Of a stretch of DNA of 47,188 nucleotides, positions 18,830 through 31,051 are shown one piece after another. Source of the DNA: Perkinsus olseni (lineage: Eukaryota > Perkinsozoa > Perkinsida); contig JABANN010000253.1 in assembly GCA_013115125.1 (NCBI GenBank), forward strand, positions 1 through 47,188, read 5' to 3'. The position numbers were made by a program, and so were the translations under genes. Under the pieces are notes generated by a model that saw nothing but the letters and a program-made list of their open reading frames with translations, ran no database searches and was not told the origin of the DNA. Positions within the stretch are counted from its first letter, which is position 1, and each line of letters starts with the position of its first letter.

Positions 18830-19855
18830 GACGGAGAATAGCCGAAGAGAGGCGAGGGGCGTATGTGAGTCGAAAGAAGTGTGACTGAGGCTTCTGGGAC
18901 GCTGATAAAGGAATATTTCAGTAGCGGGACGAGGAGCGAGATGAGCACTTGGTGTCCCCCTGTTACATGATGCGTCGAATGAGAGTGAACGATATATTCA
19001 TAGAATCTACAGAAGTCGGGCGGATAAGCGACCGAGGCTACTCGATTTTGCGTAGTGACCGAAATGAATGGGGATTAACCGCTCGACACGAAAGAATGAT
19101 ATGAAAGGCTTCACTCATGAGATACGACTTGAGACAGGCTCAAAGCGCAGACACCAACCATCGGTAGGATCGAACTCGATTCTGAGAAGGAACGAGTCCA
19201 TGCTGCAATGGGAATGAACATGTTACTCTGTTAGGCGACCACGATCACGGGAGCGTGTGAACGCATTGAGGCCGAAGTGGCACTTGGGATCGCAGTCGAA
19301 GGTCGTCTTGAATGGCTTACGTCTATGCTCGCTACAAGCTTCGATGAGAGAAAGGACCTGAGCCGTCAACTCGGTTATCCCGACCCCAACAATAGCAGCA
19401 TGTCTCGAAATTCTTAGATTCACATTAACTGACTGCAGTTCAATAGAACACTATTAATAGGTGGATATACCCGTATGAAATTGTCATGTTTCTAATATTA
19501 TGTTTCATTTTAAATACATCACGTCCGTCACTTCAACCTCGCACGAGAGGTGCACTGTCTACATAACACAATTGAGCTGTTCTCATACTAGCTGAGCATT
19601 ATCGATCCATTCTCCCAACTACTCTACTCTCTATCTGCTCTATCTCGTACACTATGAGCCCAATCTACTCATGTTGTGTTCTACGACTACATTTACTACT
19701 GCAACGAGATAGTGCAGAGGCCTAGTTTCCAGCCGGCCATTCGAGCTCACATTATCTAACAATACCGGTCCTGCGATTCGCACTGTATACAAAGCTGCAG
19801 AGTCCTGGTGTTCTTTTAAAGTACTGGACAGCACAGAACTTGCACTAACTTGCAC
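18830..19855. other. spacer with partial third copy of the segment
   Basis: 19530-19710 resembles 17320-17360 plus 17590-17700 (shared GGTGCACTG and TGAGCCCAA...CTACTACA blocks), a third, truncated copy of the duplicated segment. No gene supported in the rest. Confidence 0.4.
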
Positions 19856-20046
19856 CTGATCACCGACAAGTGTCTGGGGATGCCGGCAAAGAGTGGCTAC
19901 CTCGACGGGTATTAAAGTGGCCCCATCGAAGGGATGGCTCGCAATAATAACAGGCATGCTGACTCGACCCTGATGGCGACGGAGGGCTTGACGAACTAGT
20001 GTTGCCCTCAGGTGGTCCATGTAGGCCGTCACGGCGTACAGCCCTC
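19856..20046 (-). CDS. exon of unknown gene
   Basis: Frame GLYAVTAYMDHLRATLVRQA continuing through GRVSMPVIIASHPFDGATLI to CRHPQTLVGDQ, bounded by an upstream TTCAG and a downstream GTGCAAG donor. Composition looks coding, but I could not place neighbours with certainty and recognise no domain. A following stretch (LYTVRIAGPVLLDNVSSNG) may be its next exon. Confidence 0.35.
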
Positions 20047-21992
20047 TGAATCTGAGAGTATCATCATGGTGAAGATACAGCTGAAGTAAAGAGGGAAATG
20101 AGAGGGTGATGCCATTACGCCACGCGGCGCGAGAACGGCGGTCGTCGTCGAACTATCATATTATAATAATAAATTGAGGCCACTATGCCAACACGTGGTG
20201 GCGAGACGAGAACGGCAGTAATAATTATATTACGATGGCAGTACAGTCTTCAGCTGCCACAGCAGCTGCTGGAATTGACAGAGGAGAGTGGTGTGGTGGC
20301 CTAATCTTCGCATGTTATAGCCTCCCGTTACAGACTTAATCGCGGAGCGAGCGGAGCATATAGTGTCACGTCTGAACATTTTTGTGCATTCGCTCGCAAA
20401 GTTGCCTCATTCTTGCGTGTTGAACTCGTCCGTTACAGACGTCATGAGTAGCAGACAGCGGCTCTCCAAAGATCGTCAGTATGCTTCCTCACCTGACGGC
20501 TCGCTCCTGCTGCTCCAACCGAGCGCCTTTCCTCGCCCTAGCGCCGAAATCAGCATTGACCTTCTCACCACCGTGCTGTAAAACGTTGAGAAGCTCACAG
20601 GTGAGCTCGTCGGCTGAGAAAAAAAAACAGGAAAATGACTTCTTCACGTTACCTCAATAAAACCTTCCATGCAACAGGCGATGAATATGACAATACAAAC
20701 CATACTTAACATACTGTATTTCTTCCGCAAAAGAATGCAATTAACAAAGTGAGATGGACTGAGAAATCCCCCTAGATTGTCTTCCTGGAAGCAGGAATTT
20801 GGCATCCGTAGCCGAGCTACAGTAGCTCGGAGTTAGCCATCGAACGTGAATCCTTATTCCCATATTTCGTGCGGGAGCCCCAGATGCTAGGTTTCACCAT
20901 GGGCTTCTTGTGTAGCATCATCATCCTGCTTCTGTGTCTCATCAGAGGCCTCTTCGCTTAATTCGCTAATACCCTGATCGAAGCGATGCCGTCGAACATA
21001 GTGGTGCCTTCTACCCTTACCTTAGAGATGCTGAGATTCTCGAAGCTTATTCCAGCCTCATGCCACTGCTTCCACTCTGATACGAGGGAGCTCGACTGGA
21101 TAGCTGCACAAGAAATAGCGATAAGTAAGAGAACCAAAAGCGGTCATTTTCGAAGAAGAATGATAACCACTATTGTGTGAAATTAGCGTGATGACAGCCG
21201 GCGGCGCTCTTCGTGCTGAGAGACGTGGCGGTTGTACCCTGTACAGCACGATGTATACAAAGGGTAGAAAAAAGAGTGAGAAAAATACGAGCACTACTCG
21301 GACAACTGTGTCGAAGCATTCACAACACGGGACCCACCTTCCAGAATTCGCTCTCCTTTGGTGACGTCCTGATCAGCAGCGACTGTCCGACGCCACCTAA
21401 TGGACCGCAAACTCGATACTGTTCATATACCCACGTTGCTCACCTTATAACGACAGTAACTCTGTCACCACCACCCATGTACGATGTCGGGGGCAACACT
21501 AGCATGCATTCATCTGTCTTTCCACTTCGCAGGCTCGCGTAGAGTGACCTGAGAGAGCGGCGAGAATTCAGCAGCTATATAGAGCTGCGGGTGCAATATC
21601 AAGCATTTTTAATTTCGCCAGAATCCCAACTGGTGAGGTTAAGCAAGTATGGCGGACGAAAATGTTTCATTCGTGCACGAGAATAGAGAGAACCTGTGCT
21701 CTACCCACTCACGCAGCATGGTGAATCAATCCCATAAGTAGAATAAAACGCAGCTGAAGTGTGTCGATACAGGTACACGACACATAGTACTGTCAATATA
21801 TGTATGCTCTTAGTTAAGGGGCAATGCAGCAATTTGAACTGTCGTAGCAAGAATTTGCATAGACGCTTCTGGTAGACATATTGGTGATACCAATTTGGAA
21901 GTTGAATTAATTCAATACTTCCTTGAATCTCGCCGCCTTAATTTCCTATTCTTCTTAAACAGTAGTAGTGCTCGTCATAGCTAACGGCGCAC
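20047..21992. other. gene-poor stretch
   Basis: Only a small plus-strand frame from an ATG at 20444 (MSSRQRLSKDRQYASSPDGS, stop at 20581) looks at all coding. A perfect hairpin lies at 20812-20830. Nothing else supported. Confidence 0.35.
20812..20830. repeat. perfect palindrome, 9-bp arms
   Basis: CCGAGCTAC and complement with a one-base centre (A20821). Confidence 0.85.
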
Positions 21993-22349
21993 TCAGGGCG
22001 ACGACAATGTTGTCACAGCACCGCCTAGGCGATTGGTCCGGAACCGAAAACGCCGGTCACTCTTACTGCGAGTCAGCAACGCAGTGACCCGGCCACTCAT
22101 ACAGCAGGCCACCAGCACGAAGCGATCATACACTATCACTGACTGAGATCTGACGTGCCGGTAATCAGAACGAGTCTGCAGTCTGCTTATTCTCAGAGAA
22201 CTGCCGTCTCCGAGATTGGCCCGCAGCAAGTTCACGACCACTCTCTTCCGCCGTGTGGACTCTGGCGTCCCCTCTTGGTAGCAGCCAGTCACTAGGACTT
22301 CGTCAATCGGGATGCTTGGAAAGGTCATGACGCGCTCTGTAAGCCGCAT
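21993..22349 (-). CDS. small basic protein or exon, unknown
   Basis: ATG at 22349-22347 and 118 codons, beginning MRLTERVMTFPSIPIDEVLV. It is Arg-rich, with a hydrophobic patch (SVIVYDRFVLVACCMSG) in a beta-like pattern. A second minus-strand frame with an ATG lies just upstream (22469-22675, MQEMEWSSSSSQEVTHSRTH) and could be an earlier exon or a separate gene. No family recognised. Confidence 0.4.
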   Translation of the reverse strand: MRLTERVMTFPSIPIDEVLVTGCYQEGTPESTRRKRVVVNLLRANLGDGSSLRISRLQTRSDYRHVRSQSVIVYDRFVLVACCMSGRVTALLTRSKSDRRFRFRTNRLGGAVTTLSSP

Positions 22350-22675
22350 TATTCACCAACAATACCAGAAATCCTACGAGGATAACCGAATGACTCCATT
22401 TTGAATCCTAAAATTCGCGACGTCAATTGGTGGAGGCGTGAGGTGCTCGATAGACCAGTAGGGGATCCTCAGCCAGAGCATAGGAGCTTCTGCTCTCGGT
22501 AACAGCTCTCGTTTACGACACGCCCCGCTATAGCATGTTGAATGATGACCGAGCGAGGCTGAACTCCGTAAGCGACTTTTATGGGTGGATTAATGAGAAG
22601 CGAATCGCCACCTCTGTGGGTCCGACTGTGAGTCACCTCCTGTGACGAAGATGAACTCCACTCCATCTCTTGCAT

Positions 22676-24381
22676 TTCTTACTGCTGAATCTGCTGAAGC
22701 TGAGGATTGGCCCGAGTAGCTAGGGCCGAGTTACCCCAGATTTCCATGAGACATATCATGTGCCATCGCGAATGGGCCATTCGCCATTCGTAATGGCAAC
22801 TTCTCTCCAGTGGAGGAAAAACTAGAAGGGCGAAGAGTTTGCGTGAGATAGGACCTTACAGTGAATCACTGTCAGGTATCGACTACGGCTGATTGACGAG
22901 AGTGAAATTTCGGGAGGAGAGGACTCTTGCACCCCGCACGACGAAGAAGACATTTGCTTGCACGATGTGCCATTAGAGCATCTCCCGCACACATAAAGGT
23001 AGTATAGTCTATAGTGTTCGTTGGGTCCCCCGAAGCATGGTGAATAAATCCCATCAGATTCCAGTTGGCCAAGAACTAAGCATGCTCTTTTTCAAAACAT
23101 CGAAACCTCATCAAGCCAAGCCCTATCAAGTCTTCATGGATACGTCATAAACGTCGTTCTCAGAACTGGGTAAATTTATTGGGCGAGGTCAAAGTGCGGC
23201 GCGCGCGATTGCCACCGGGGGGAATCAAATGGGGACACGTCCTGAGTGCCTCCACGATTTTAGACATCGACGGCGGGCAAGTACGCAATCGCGCGGAACG
23301 GCACTTTACACGTGGCTCATTATTCACCATACACTATCCGTGCAAAACTTAGCCCCACGATGCGGACCCGGTCCGAAACGGATATTCAGGGGAAGAAGCC
23401 CACTCACGAGAACCCTCTTGCGAGAGAAGGAGGACTCACCGAAGAGACAGGTCAAGATGTCTCGCTCGGTCAGCGTTCTGCTCGGATGCCGACGCCTTCC
23501 ATTCATATCGATTCAGGCAATTCGGCGGCGGGAAGAGCGAGGCATCGGGAGCCTGGAAAGGTCCAATACCATCAGTCCTTCGGAGTGATTGCTGGCATCA
23601 AGATGAAGAGGCACAGAAGTTTTCCCTAAAACTCTTTCTGAAAGAGTCTTTCACCGCTTTCGCTTACCTCGGTGGCGGCCCGGAAGGCTCCCGAGAGTTC
23701 TATCGCAGTGAGCTCCGACTCTAGCGTGACACTTACAGACCTAACCATGAAGCGAAAATGAGCTTGGTGATCGGTGGTGCAAGGACTCTCTTTGCCCACC
23801 TTATGCTAGCGAGATAGTTCTCTCTGAAATCTTCTCTGAAATGTTTATCCAACGTCCTCGTGTTCATGCTGTTCATGGCCTCGTCCGTCCCGGGAACTCG
23901 GTCAGAGCTCCCAGCAGCAGCAATGGGAGGGCTGAGGGAATGATGAGACCATCGAGCCGCCCAGTACGCGATCAATCGTCTCAAAAGGAAGAAAGTCGGA
24001 AGGCGTTTTGGTACAGTACGCCCAGTCTAGAGAACGTGAAACTGTTCAGCGCGAGAACTCTTCAACTAGGATGAACCTCTCATTACATACACATGCTCAA
24101 CGAGATCAATAGGTCGAAAGTGAACTAATTCAGCTTCTGAGCGAGACCCAAAGACGTATGCCGCGTCAAGAAAGGTCGAAATTTTTTTCTAAAATTGCGA
24201 TTGCGAGACCGGGATTTCAGTACAATATGCTCATGAGAGTATAAGTTCAAAGCCTGAGGAAGTAATTCGTCTTCCTTAAGGAGTTATCGCGCAGAACACA
24301 TCCCCTAGATTGCGCGTACTGCACCCTTCTCGAATGTAGCCACGTGCGAAGAATGGGTTTGTGCCAGATTTCGAGAGACGA
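22676..24381. other. gene-poor stretch with weak coding signals
   Basis: Weak candidates only: a hydrophilic plus-strand frame from an ATG near 23359 (MRTRSETDIQGKKPTHENPL) and a minus-strand frame near 23984-23733. An exact scar lies at 23633-23653 and a small hairpin at 22858-22872. Confidence 0.3.
23633..23653. repeat. 22-bp scar (8-bp inverted triplication)
   Basis: TCTTTC, TGAAAGA, G, TCTTTCA; preceding base C23632, unit CTCTTTCA. It is the only exact copy found between 15 and 38 kb. Confidence 0.85.
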
Positions 24382-24813
24382 TCATCCGGCAACTTCGAAT
24401 TGGGCAATCGCCGAGGCGGAGCCCATTGGAATACCGCTTGAGGAAACCCACATGCAAATGACAAAAAATGGAAATTTCCGGAAAATTTCACGGACCCTGC
24501 AAACGGCGTGGACTCTAGTTCCACCGACAAGCTGTTCAGACAACAGTCGACCGAATCGATGAGGAGTGGGAAAATCAGAAACACGATTGATATGTTACTT
24601 GCCGAATAACGACATTGACATCCCTAAGGTTGCCAGGTTGAGGGAGGAGGAGGAGGAGAGCTGTATTGGAGTCATGTTCATAGAAGATGATGATGCCATC
24701 GTTGAAGGGTAATCTACAGATAACGATACCCTCCCCAAGGGGGGGGGGCTCAGGAAAGAGACACAGCTGATGGTCAGCAGGGGCCTTGCAGTGAGAGCAA
24801 CCCTTCAAACGTC
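24382..24813 (-). CDS. 3' part of an unknown gene, two exons
   Basis: Exons 24599-24813 and 24382-24531, joined in phase 0 across a 67-nt GT-AG intron. The first reads RLKGCSHCKAPADHQLCLFP, then GEGIVICRLPFNDGIIIFYE and NTALLLLLPQPGNLRDVNVV. The second reads LVGGTRVHAVCRVREIFRKF and ends IAQFEVAG-stop. A C-x2-C plus later Cys and His could bind a metal. The 5' end is not found, because the upstream exon begins in phase 1. Function unknown. Confidence 0.45.
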
Positions 24814-25404
24814 CTGCACTGAAGAGCTAACTCGTATTAAAAGACTACCACAGGCGAGCGGAAATACACTCTACCGAACGATGAGCGCAGGGCTGCTGCT
24901 GAGGCTTCGTGTTCACACAAGTACACCAGTCAATGATCTCGGTACTCTGTTAACAAACGAAAGCCTACAGATGAGTCGGGAAAAGAGCATAAAACTTGTC
25001 GATGGCCATACAATGTGAAAAGATACATCTTGCCCTCTTGCTCTTTCTCAACGCCCATTAGTAACGTCTTAACCCAGCAAGCCGACATCAGGTTGCTCGG
25101 CATCTTGGCGAGTTCCTAAGAGGAAGCCGTCGAGGCATTTAGTAGCGGAGTGCTTCCATCATGGCGGGAACGAAGATACTTGCAAATCTCAACGCGCGTG
25201 CATGTATGTACCCACTCAACGTCCGCTAACGACCACTATGTATTTACTACCACATGTATGGACAGCGGAATAGTGTGAAAAAACTAATGCCAATCACACA
25301 GCCAGTATTTCACGGGAGTACTTCGTTTCCACTTCAGATAGGGCCTTGTAGTTTCACGATGACAGATCATGATATTCGCCGAGATTCAAAAAATCGGAGA
25401 ATTC

Positions 25405-28400
25405 CTACCAACTTTTCACCAAATCACGCCCACGGCACCTACTCTGAGCAGTTTCAGCGACTCCAGAGTATCGTCCAACGATAGCCTGCTGCCTAGCTCT
25501 CGTTGCCTCGGACACTTGATGCTTCGGTGGAGATCTCTCCCGGAAGGTAGCACTCGAATGGTAGTCCACACCTTCACCGTATCTACCACCCCACACAATG
25601 ACTTAGACGAAATCCCATACGACCCGGGAGAGGCACATGGACGTGCCGATGGAATGGACGGGGCGTGAAATGATTCTTAGTGAGCTCATTCCCAGCCTCT
25701 GACGCTTCTCGAAGGAGTCTCATCTGATCTCACGCAATGTAATCACGTTTCCGAAATGTATACGCAAGCACAATCGTCGTCGTACGTTATCATTCACTCA
25801 GGCTCGTTAAGGGAGAGTCTTGGATACGGCGGATCCAATCATTCCCGATCGACTGGTGTGCTTGCGAGTTCCGTGTCATCTTTGACGAAGCTTCGGCAGC
25901 ATGAGAAGAGATCCATCAAGCGAGGTGAACTCACCTCCCAGTTGAACGATACCCACCACCGTCATGGCGTCCTTTCCCTTTGCCCTTCCCTTTGCCCTTC
26001 CCTTTGCCCTTTCCTTTACCGCCACTGCAACACACACATCCTCGCCCGAGCTGCTAATATCATCATCTCACCCTTCATGATCGAAGTCATCGCGATCCCT
26101 ACTCCGACTCCTGCTCCTCCGTCGCACAACAGCCGAGGCGCCTACCAGGGAAAACATCCCCTCACCACCGTCACCATTGCGCCGCTTACCCGACTCCACA
26201 TGCGGCCGAGACAAAGCATTCCTGTAACCCTGCACTGGACGGCAGTACCCCTTTCCACTGGTAGCCGACACGCTGGCCTGATGACGACAACCGTCCCTTG
26301 CGGAGACCGATCGAGCTGCTCTCTTCTCACCTTGTCGCGCCGTCGCTGGTTGTAAATATCCAAGGCATTCATCCCTTCATAAGCAGCATCATCGAAGTTG
26401 CCGGCAGTCTTACGATGGGTAAGGTCCACCGCCTATAGTCAGGAATCGAAATATCACGCGAAAAATATCTTGCCTTCAGCACTACCTTGCTGTCATCCTT
26501 CCGGCCCTCACCGCCTTCGGCCCACGTCCCGCTATCACGGCCGTCATTCCAACTGAGTATGATGAAGACGAGGCTATTCGACGGCCGGGGCGCTCTTGAT
26601 GAGAAAACACCGCAGAGTTCTATCACATGAACACTATAACTCCACCGTGATAGCAGAACCCTGAGGTAGCCCCCCGAAACGAACTCCAGGAGTTAAGCAG
26701 AAGCAGAACGGAGCAACAAGACGTTCTCGATATCTAACCAAAATCGACCTCAAGATACCACCGCTATCACCTCTGTCCCTGTCCTCCTCCAGCCGGTGCA
26801 TCATACCAGCTCTCCTCACCGCCGCCATACCATCTGAATCCACCAAATACCCCTCTCCCAACACGACTACACCCTACTCGCTGTCGTCCCAACTCTCCCC
26901 TTCCCCCGACTTGAGTACGACCATGCCCAGCGGGCTCTCCTCGATGGACCTGGACAACTTTATCGTGGGTTCACGACTCGCGAATCGCTAGTACTCAGAG
27001 GCGATGCAAGAATCCTCCATTTCATATACCGCTAGAAGGAAATAAGGACAGCCCTCGCGAGGGTGAAAAATGTCCTTACCCAGAAAGAATCATAGTGAAC
27101 CCCACTTGCTCATCATTCATATAATTAACGATCGTTCCCAGACTGCAATGCTTCACAGCAGAGCGACAAGACATCCTCCAGCATTACTACCCGTCCTCCA
27201 GCCTGCACTTAACTCGCACTCGATTGGTAGTCGGCCCAAGCACATCAACGACCTCGCCATCGAGCCAGTCACCATTGGAGCATGCTTCAATCTGCAGACC
27301 AGTCGTATTCCCGCGCGCCACAAAATTCATTACCTTGGCCTTAGAATGGAACTTGTCTAACACTGTCTTGTTCTGCTTCTGTCGCTCCCGAAACTGGAAC
27401 TTTTCAAAGTCCAGCAGCTTCACGCAGTACCTGCATCGACCCCCTATGGCGGCGTCACTCGGTTAGAGTGAAGTCTTACTCTGTTTTGATGGCCTGGGGT
27501 ATTCTAGGCAATACTACACTGTAATAACGATCTTCCGTCAGGAGCTGATCAAGATGAAGACAGGTACGGTTCGCGTATCGATTGGAGAGTCGGTGCTAAA
27601 ACTTCACGAACCTCTCAGTTTTCATCATCTTCGGGTGAGCAGAAACGCGCAGAAATTTTTGATACTATTCCCGATAACCCTCGTCAGCAGCAGCTGGTGA
27701 CAAAGCTGTAGCACAGCCTCTCATCGACGAGCAACCCACGCAGGCACGTCGATACTCCCATCATTTCAAGCATACCTTCTCCACGTATTCCCCCATGGTC
27801 ATGACTCGCCCTTTATCACAGCCAGGAGTGAACTCTTCGTCATCCTGAATAGAGTCAGGATGACTCTAACCGAACCCGATACCTCCCGCATGAGAGCATC
27901 CCATTCTACCGTCCTACCAGAAGATGTGGTTGCAAGAAGCTCCAGTAATCTCGAGGCGACAGACCAAACCGCACATACAGGAAGCCGGCGCACCTGCAGT
28001 TAACATGAATCCTTCCCTGTGCGTACCAAAGATTCCTCCCTACCTAACGTAAGGTGCTCCATGATAGTTGATGAGCTGACCTAGTATCTTGCTGTTAATG
28101 CGCATCACGAAGAGGCGATACAAACAGCAGAACATCGTCGAAGGTACGGTATGAGAGCTGAGGGGAATAGCAGGCCAGAAAGATGCTGCTTCCAACCAAT
28201 ACTAAACCACGCATACGCACAGAAGGACGCTCGGCAGTGACGAGGACATTGACAACTCTCATTTTTCCTTCTTCCCAAATGATGATTTGTTATACACGCT
28301 CTCGACAATAAACTCAATTGTGTAAAAATGAACCCGAACTCAAGTTGTGAAGAACGCTTCCAGTACGCGACATCTACAGTGGCGAATTGCAGAGGTAACT

Positions 28401-30584
28401 TCTACAACATTGCGAGTTTCGACGCAAAATTTGTTAAGTACACTCACGATACATGAGCAGGTACAACTGCCCAGGAAAAGTCCGAGACCGGGATGAATGA
28501 CAGAGTATGTACTCTTCATTGCACAAACAGTCTCCAGTATTACCCAGGGGCGTAAGGCTCAGCATCCTTGCATCTGGTCTTGATCTCATCAATTATCGCT
28601 TCAGGAGTGTCCAGCCTGAACACTAGCATCACCGACTCGAAGCGGGAGCCCCTTCCTTACGGTTGAATAGAATGGTAGTACGCTGATTTGGCCAACTGCT
28701 GATGTAACTGGAACAGAAGAAAATGACACTACGGCGCCTCGTGACTGGCCTCGTTACCATTTGAGGGTAGTTATAGGTAGTAGTATTAGTCAGCTGCAGC
28801 GTCCCCATCATCGAATCATTTACGTTGGCTGTGAGAAGTGACTGCTGTTGCTTCAACATCTCCTGCTCGTGTTTAACCTAATATTTGAAAATTCGATAAA
28901 CTTGAAGTTTAGTGTAGCTAACAAATTGAGAAAAAGAAACAATTTAAAATTAAAAAAAGACATCCAAAATTGGGAATTCAACCTCAACAGGGCTAGTCTA
29001 CCCATCCACTGCCTCGACTCTGCCATCGGCGACCTCAGCTTCATGACAACTACTGGGTTTACATTAACAGGAGCGCATCTGCCAGCTGTTTCGAGAGATG
29101 CTTCTACGTTAGAACGGGTTGTTCATTGAGGCGAGGAGAATGCGGTTTCAGTCAGATACACCGTCGTTCAGTTGAAGACGAAAGCTTTCGATCGCTGCCC
29201 ACTAGAAAACGTAATTCGAACGCTACAGGAAATTATGACGTGCGGGTGCTTCTCGAGTCTACACCCTGCGACTGAGTTCGAATTTTCGGGCGAAAAAAAT
29301 TTCCAATTTGATTGCGTTGAACTCCCAATCTGCAACCTCAATACCTCTACTTAAGTCCCCACAGAAACCCCACTACCCAATCTTTATACTCCCGGCACTT
29401 CTTGCAGCTGTTGTTATGCTTGTTATGCAAAAAGCATTTCTTAGCAGGCTTCATTCCCATACTAGGAAAGCCCCCGCTACTCATGGACATGACGGAGGTT
29501 GCCTGGGTCGAACCTGTGCCTGAAAGGCGACATCGGGTTCTCAGCAGTGCTGGGGAAGGGGCGCCCCACCCACCTGCCTGTGAGACTCCACCGGCCGCAG
29601 CGTAAGCAGCAGCTGCTGCCGCTGCCTGACTCGCCTGAGCTGCTGCATAGTACTGAAAACGACAGATAAGACTATTGTAAAGGCAAGCAGCAGGCTTCCG
29701 GTGGCAAACACCACTCAACACGATTGTACTGCTATCATAGAATATACTGGTCGCCCAAGGGGACTTCATGATGGACCCTCCTCATAAGGATCTATCGCAG
29801 ACCCAGTACAATCAGATTTTACTACTACCAAATACAGCTTTGCAATTGTGTTCTATACTACCAGCCTAGGTATCTTGTTTCAGCTGACTAACCTTCCAAT
29901 ACTCTTTTATCCCTTCGTTTCATCTATGATTTATTTCTTGTATATTCTTCCGGTTCAAATACAGTTCGATGGTAAGAAATTCCCCAGAGTCAACTGCGGC
30001 GATTCACTTGAGCTAGACTGTATAGTCGGTCCTCATCTTCCCTGATTTCAGTATGGCTACCCACGGCAAAAATAGAGAAATGCGTGTACAGCTATTCATA
30101 CCAGCCCGGGAAGCGCAACGAAAATCCGTCTTCACGGCGTGGATTTCCGTGAGGTTAACGGCAAGCCACACTGACCAATGATCATCGCGGCTTGAACAGT
30201 GATCATTGTCACCATCATAAACTCCCCCCAAACTGCCGTGAAGGTGCCAGTCTGATGTTCGGCGAGATAATCACTACTGCTGCCATTCCTCTATTCCACG
30301 CGCTCTTGATCTTTGATGCCCATGAAAGAAAGCGTCTACAGCCAATCGTGCCAGCCTGATGCTGCGAGCCATGATCATCATTTTCGCCCTTCAAAAACTC
30401 CCCCCAAACTGCCGTGAAGGTGCCAGTCTGATTCTCAGCGTGATAATCATTGCTGCAGTAATTCCCACTTTCCCGTTATTACATTGGCCCACTGCTGCAT
30501 CATAGGGTTAGTCGGCATCTGCTGGCCGCTCCCAACGTATGAGGGAACATTCCCTGCCTGCTGCTGCTGCCCACTGCCATCCAT
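25405..30584 (-). CDS. PRP38-family pre-mRNA splicing factor (PRPF38B-like)
   Basis: PRP38-family proteins act in the spliceosome. From exon 29574-29652 onward the exons are: 29377-29519, 28758-28877, 28661-28707, 28544-28615, 28044-28157, 27918-27993, 27776-27844, 27480-27544, 27191-27430, 27080-27142, 26878-26976, 26771-26833, 26486-26552, 26331-26432, 26072-26277, 25935-26024, 25405-25582; total 630 residues with every phase closing. The PRP38 core is clear: LDTPEAIIDEIK, TVPSTMFCCLYRLF, YHGAPYVRCAGFLYVRFGLS, DDEEFTPG...VMTMGEYVEKLL, VVLPRIP. Before it lie an Ala/Gln-rich stretch and C-x2-H-x5-C-x2-C. After it come a Tudor-like segment (GDWLDGEVVDV), Trp/Gly-rich repeats, an RS stretch (RRRSRSRSRDRDD) and (KG)8. 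The 5' end is tentative: an ATG at 30584 opens MDGSGQQQQAGNVPSYVGSG, but its join to 29652 is not resolved. Confidence 0.8.
30130..30480 (-). repeat. duplicated segment inside the PRP38 gene 5' part
   Basis: Two copies about 175 bp apart share a 35-bp identical core starting at about 30222 and 30397 (ACTCCCCCCAAACTGCCGTG and on). On the minus strand both read QTGTFTAVWGEF, so this could be a duplicated exon, or duplicated intron sequence. Confidence 0.55.
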
Positions 30585-31051
30585 TTCACCAGCACAAGGT
30601 GTGTGATAAAGATAGTTGGAATACGTGAATCGCTTCGCTCCGCTAGTCTTGAGCTCTTGCAATCTCTTGAAACTTCTCAACGGCACTCTGCCTCGGCACG
30701 GAATTCTTGCGACCGTCGGGCACTAAGCAGTCCGGTGTTTTTGCACCTACAAGAGACTGCTCTTAAACTAACCTGTGTGCATGCGACAGAGCTGAAGGCT
30801 TCTAGTTTCGGGAAAAGAATCCTTTGGTCCCACAGATGATGTCTATTATTGGAAGGCGGTGTCCGATAGACAACTCTGAGATTCAGAATCGGTTCTAGAG
30901 CCGAATTGCAAGCCCAGAATCGGGTCGGAGCCTCAGAATTAGCTCGCTTAACAGGGATACTTGGTAGCGTAGCTTTGCCGAGCACGTTGTGAAACCCACA
31001 CTCAATCACTGGTCTTGGCTGCCAGCCAACCTTGTTTGTACAACTCCCTGA

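Larger units (their letters stand above)
15285..18860. repeat. segmental duplication, copy 2
   Basis: Collinear with 4021-8640 but about 1 kb shorter, lacking the palindrome-rich 4.7-5.4 kb stretch and the 38-bp insertion of copy 1. Confidence 0.75.

Noticed and set aside
27883-27993. Exon reading VRRLPVCAVWSVASRLLELL in the PRP38 gene
   Set aside because: A different frame of the same exon (CAGFLYVRFGLSPRDYWSFL) aligns with the PRP38 core and closes the phases on both sides.
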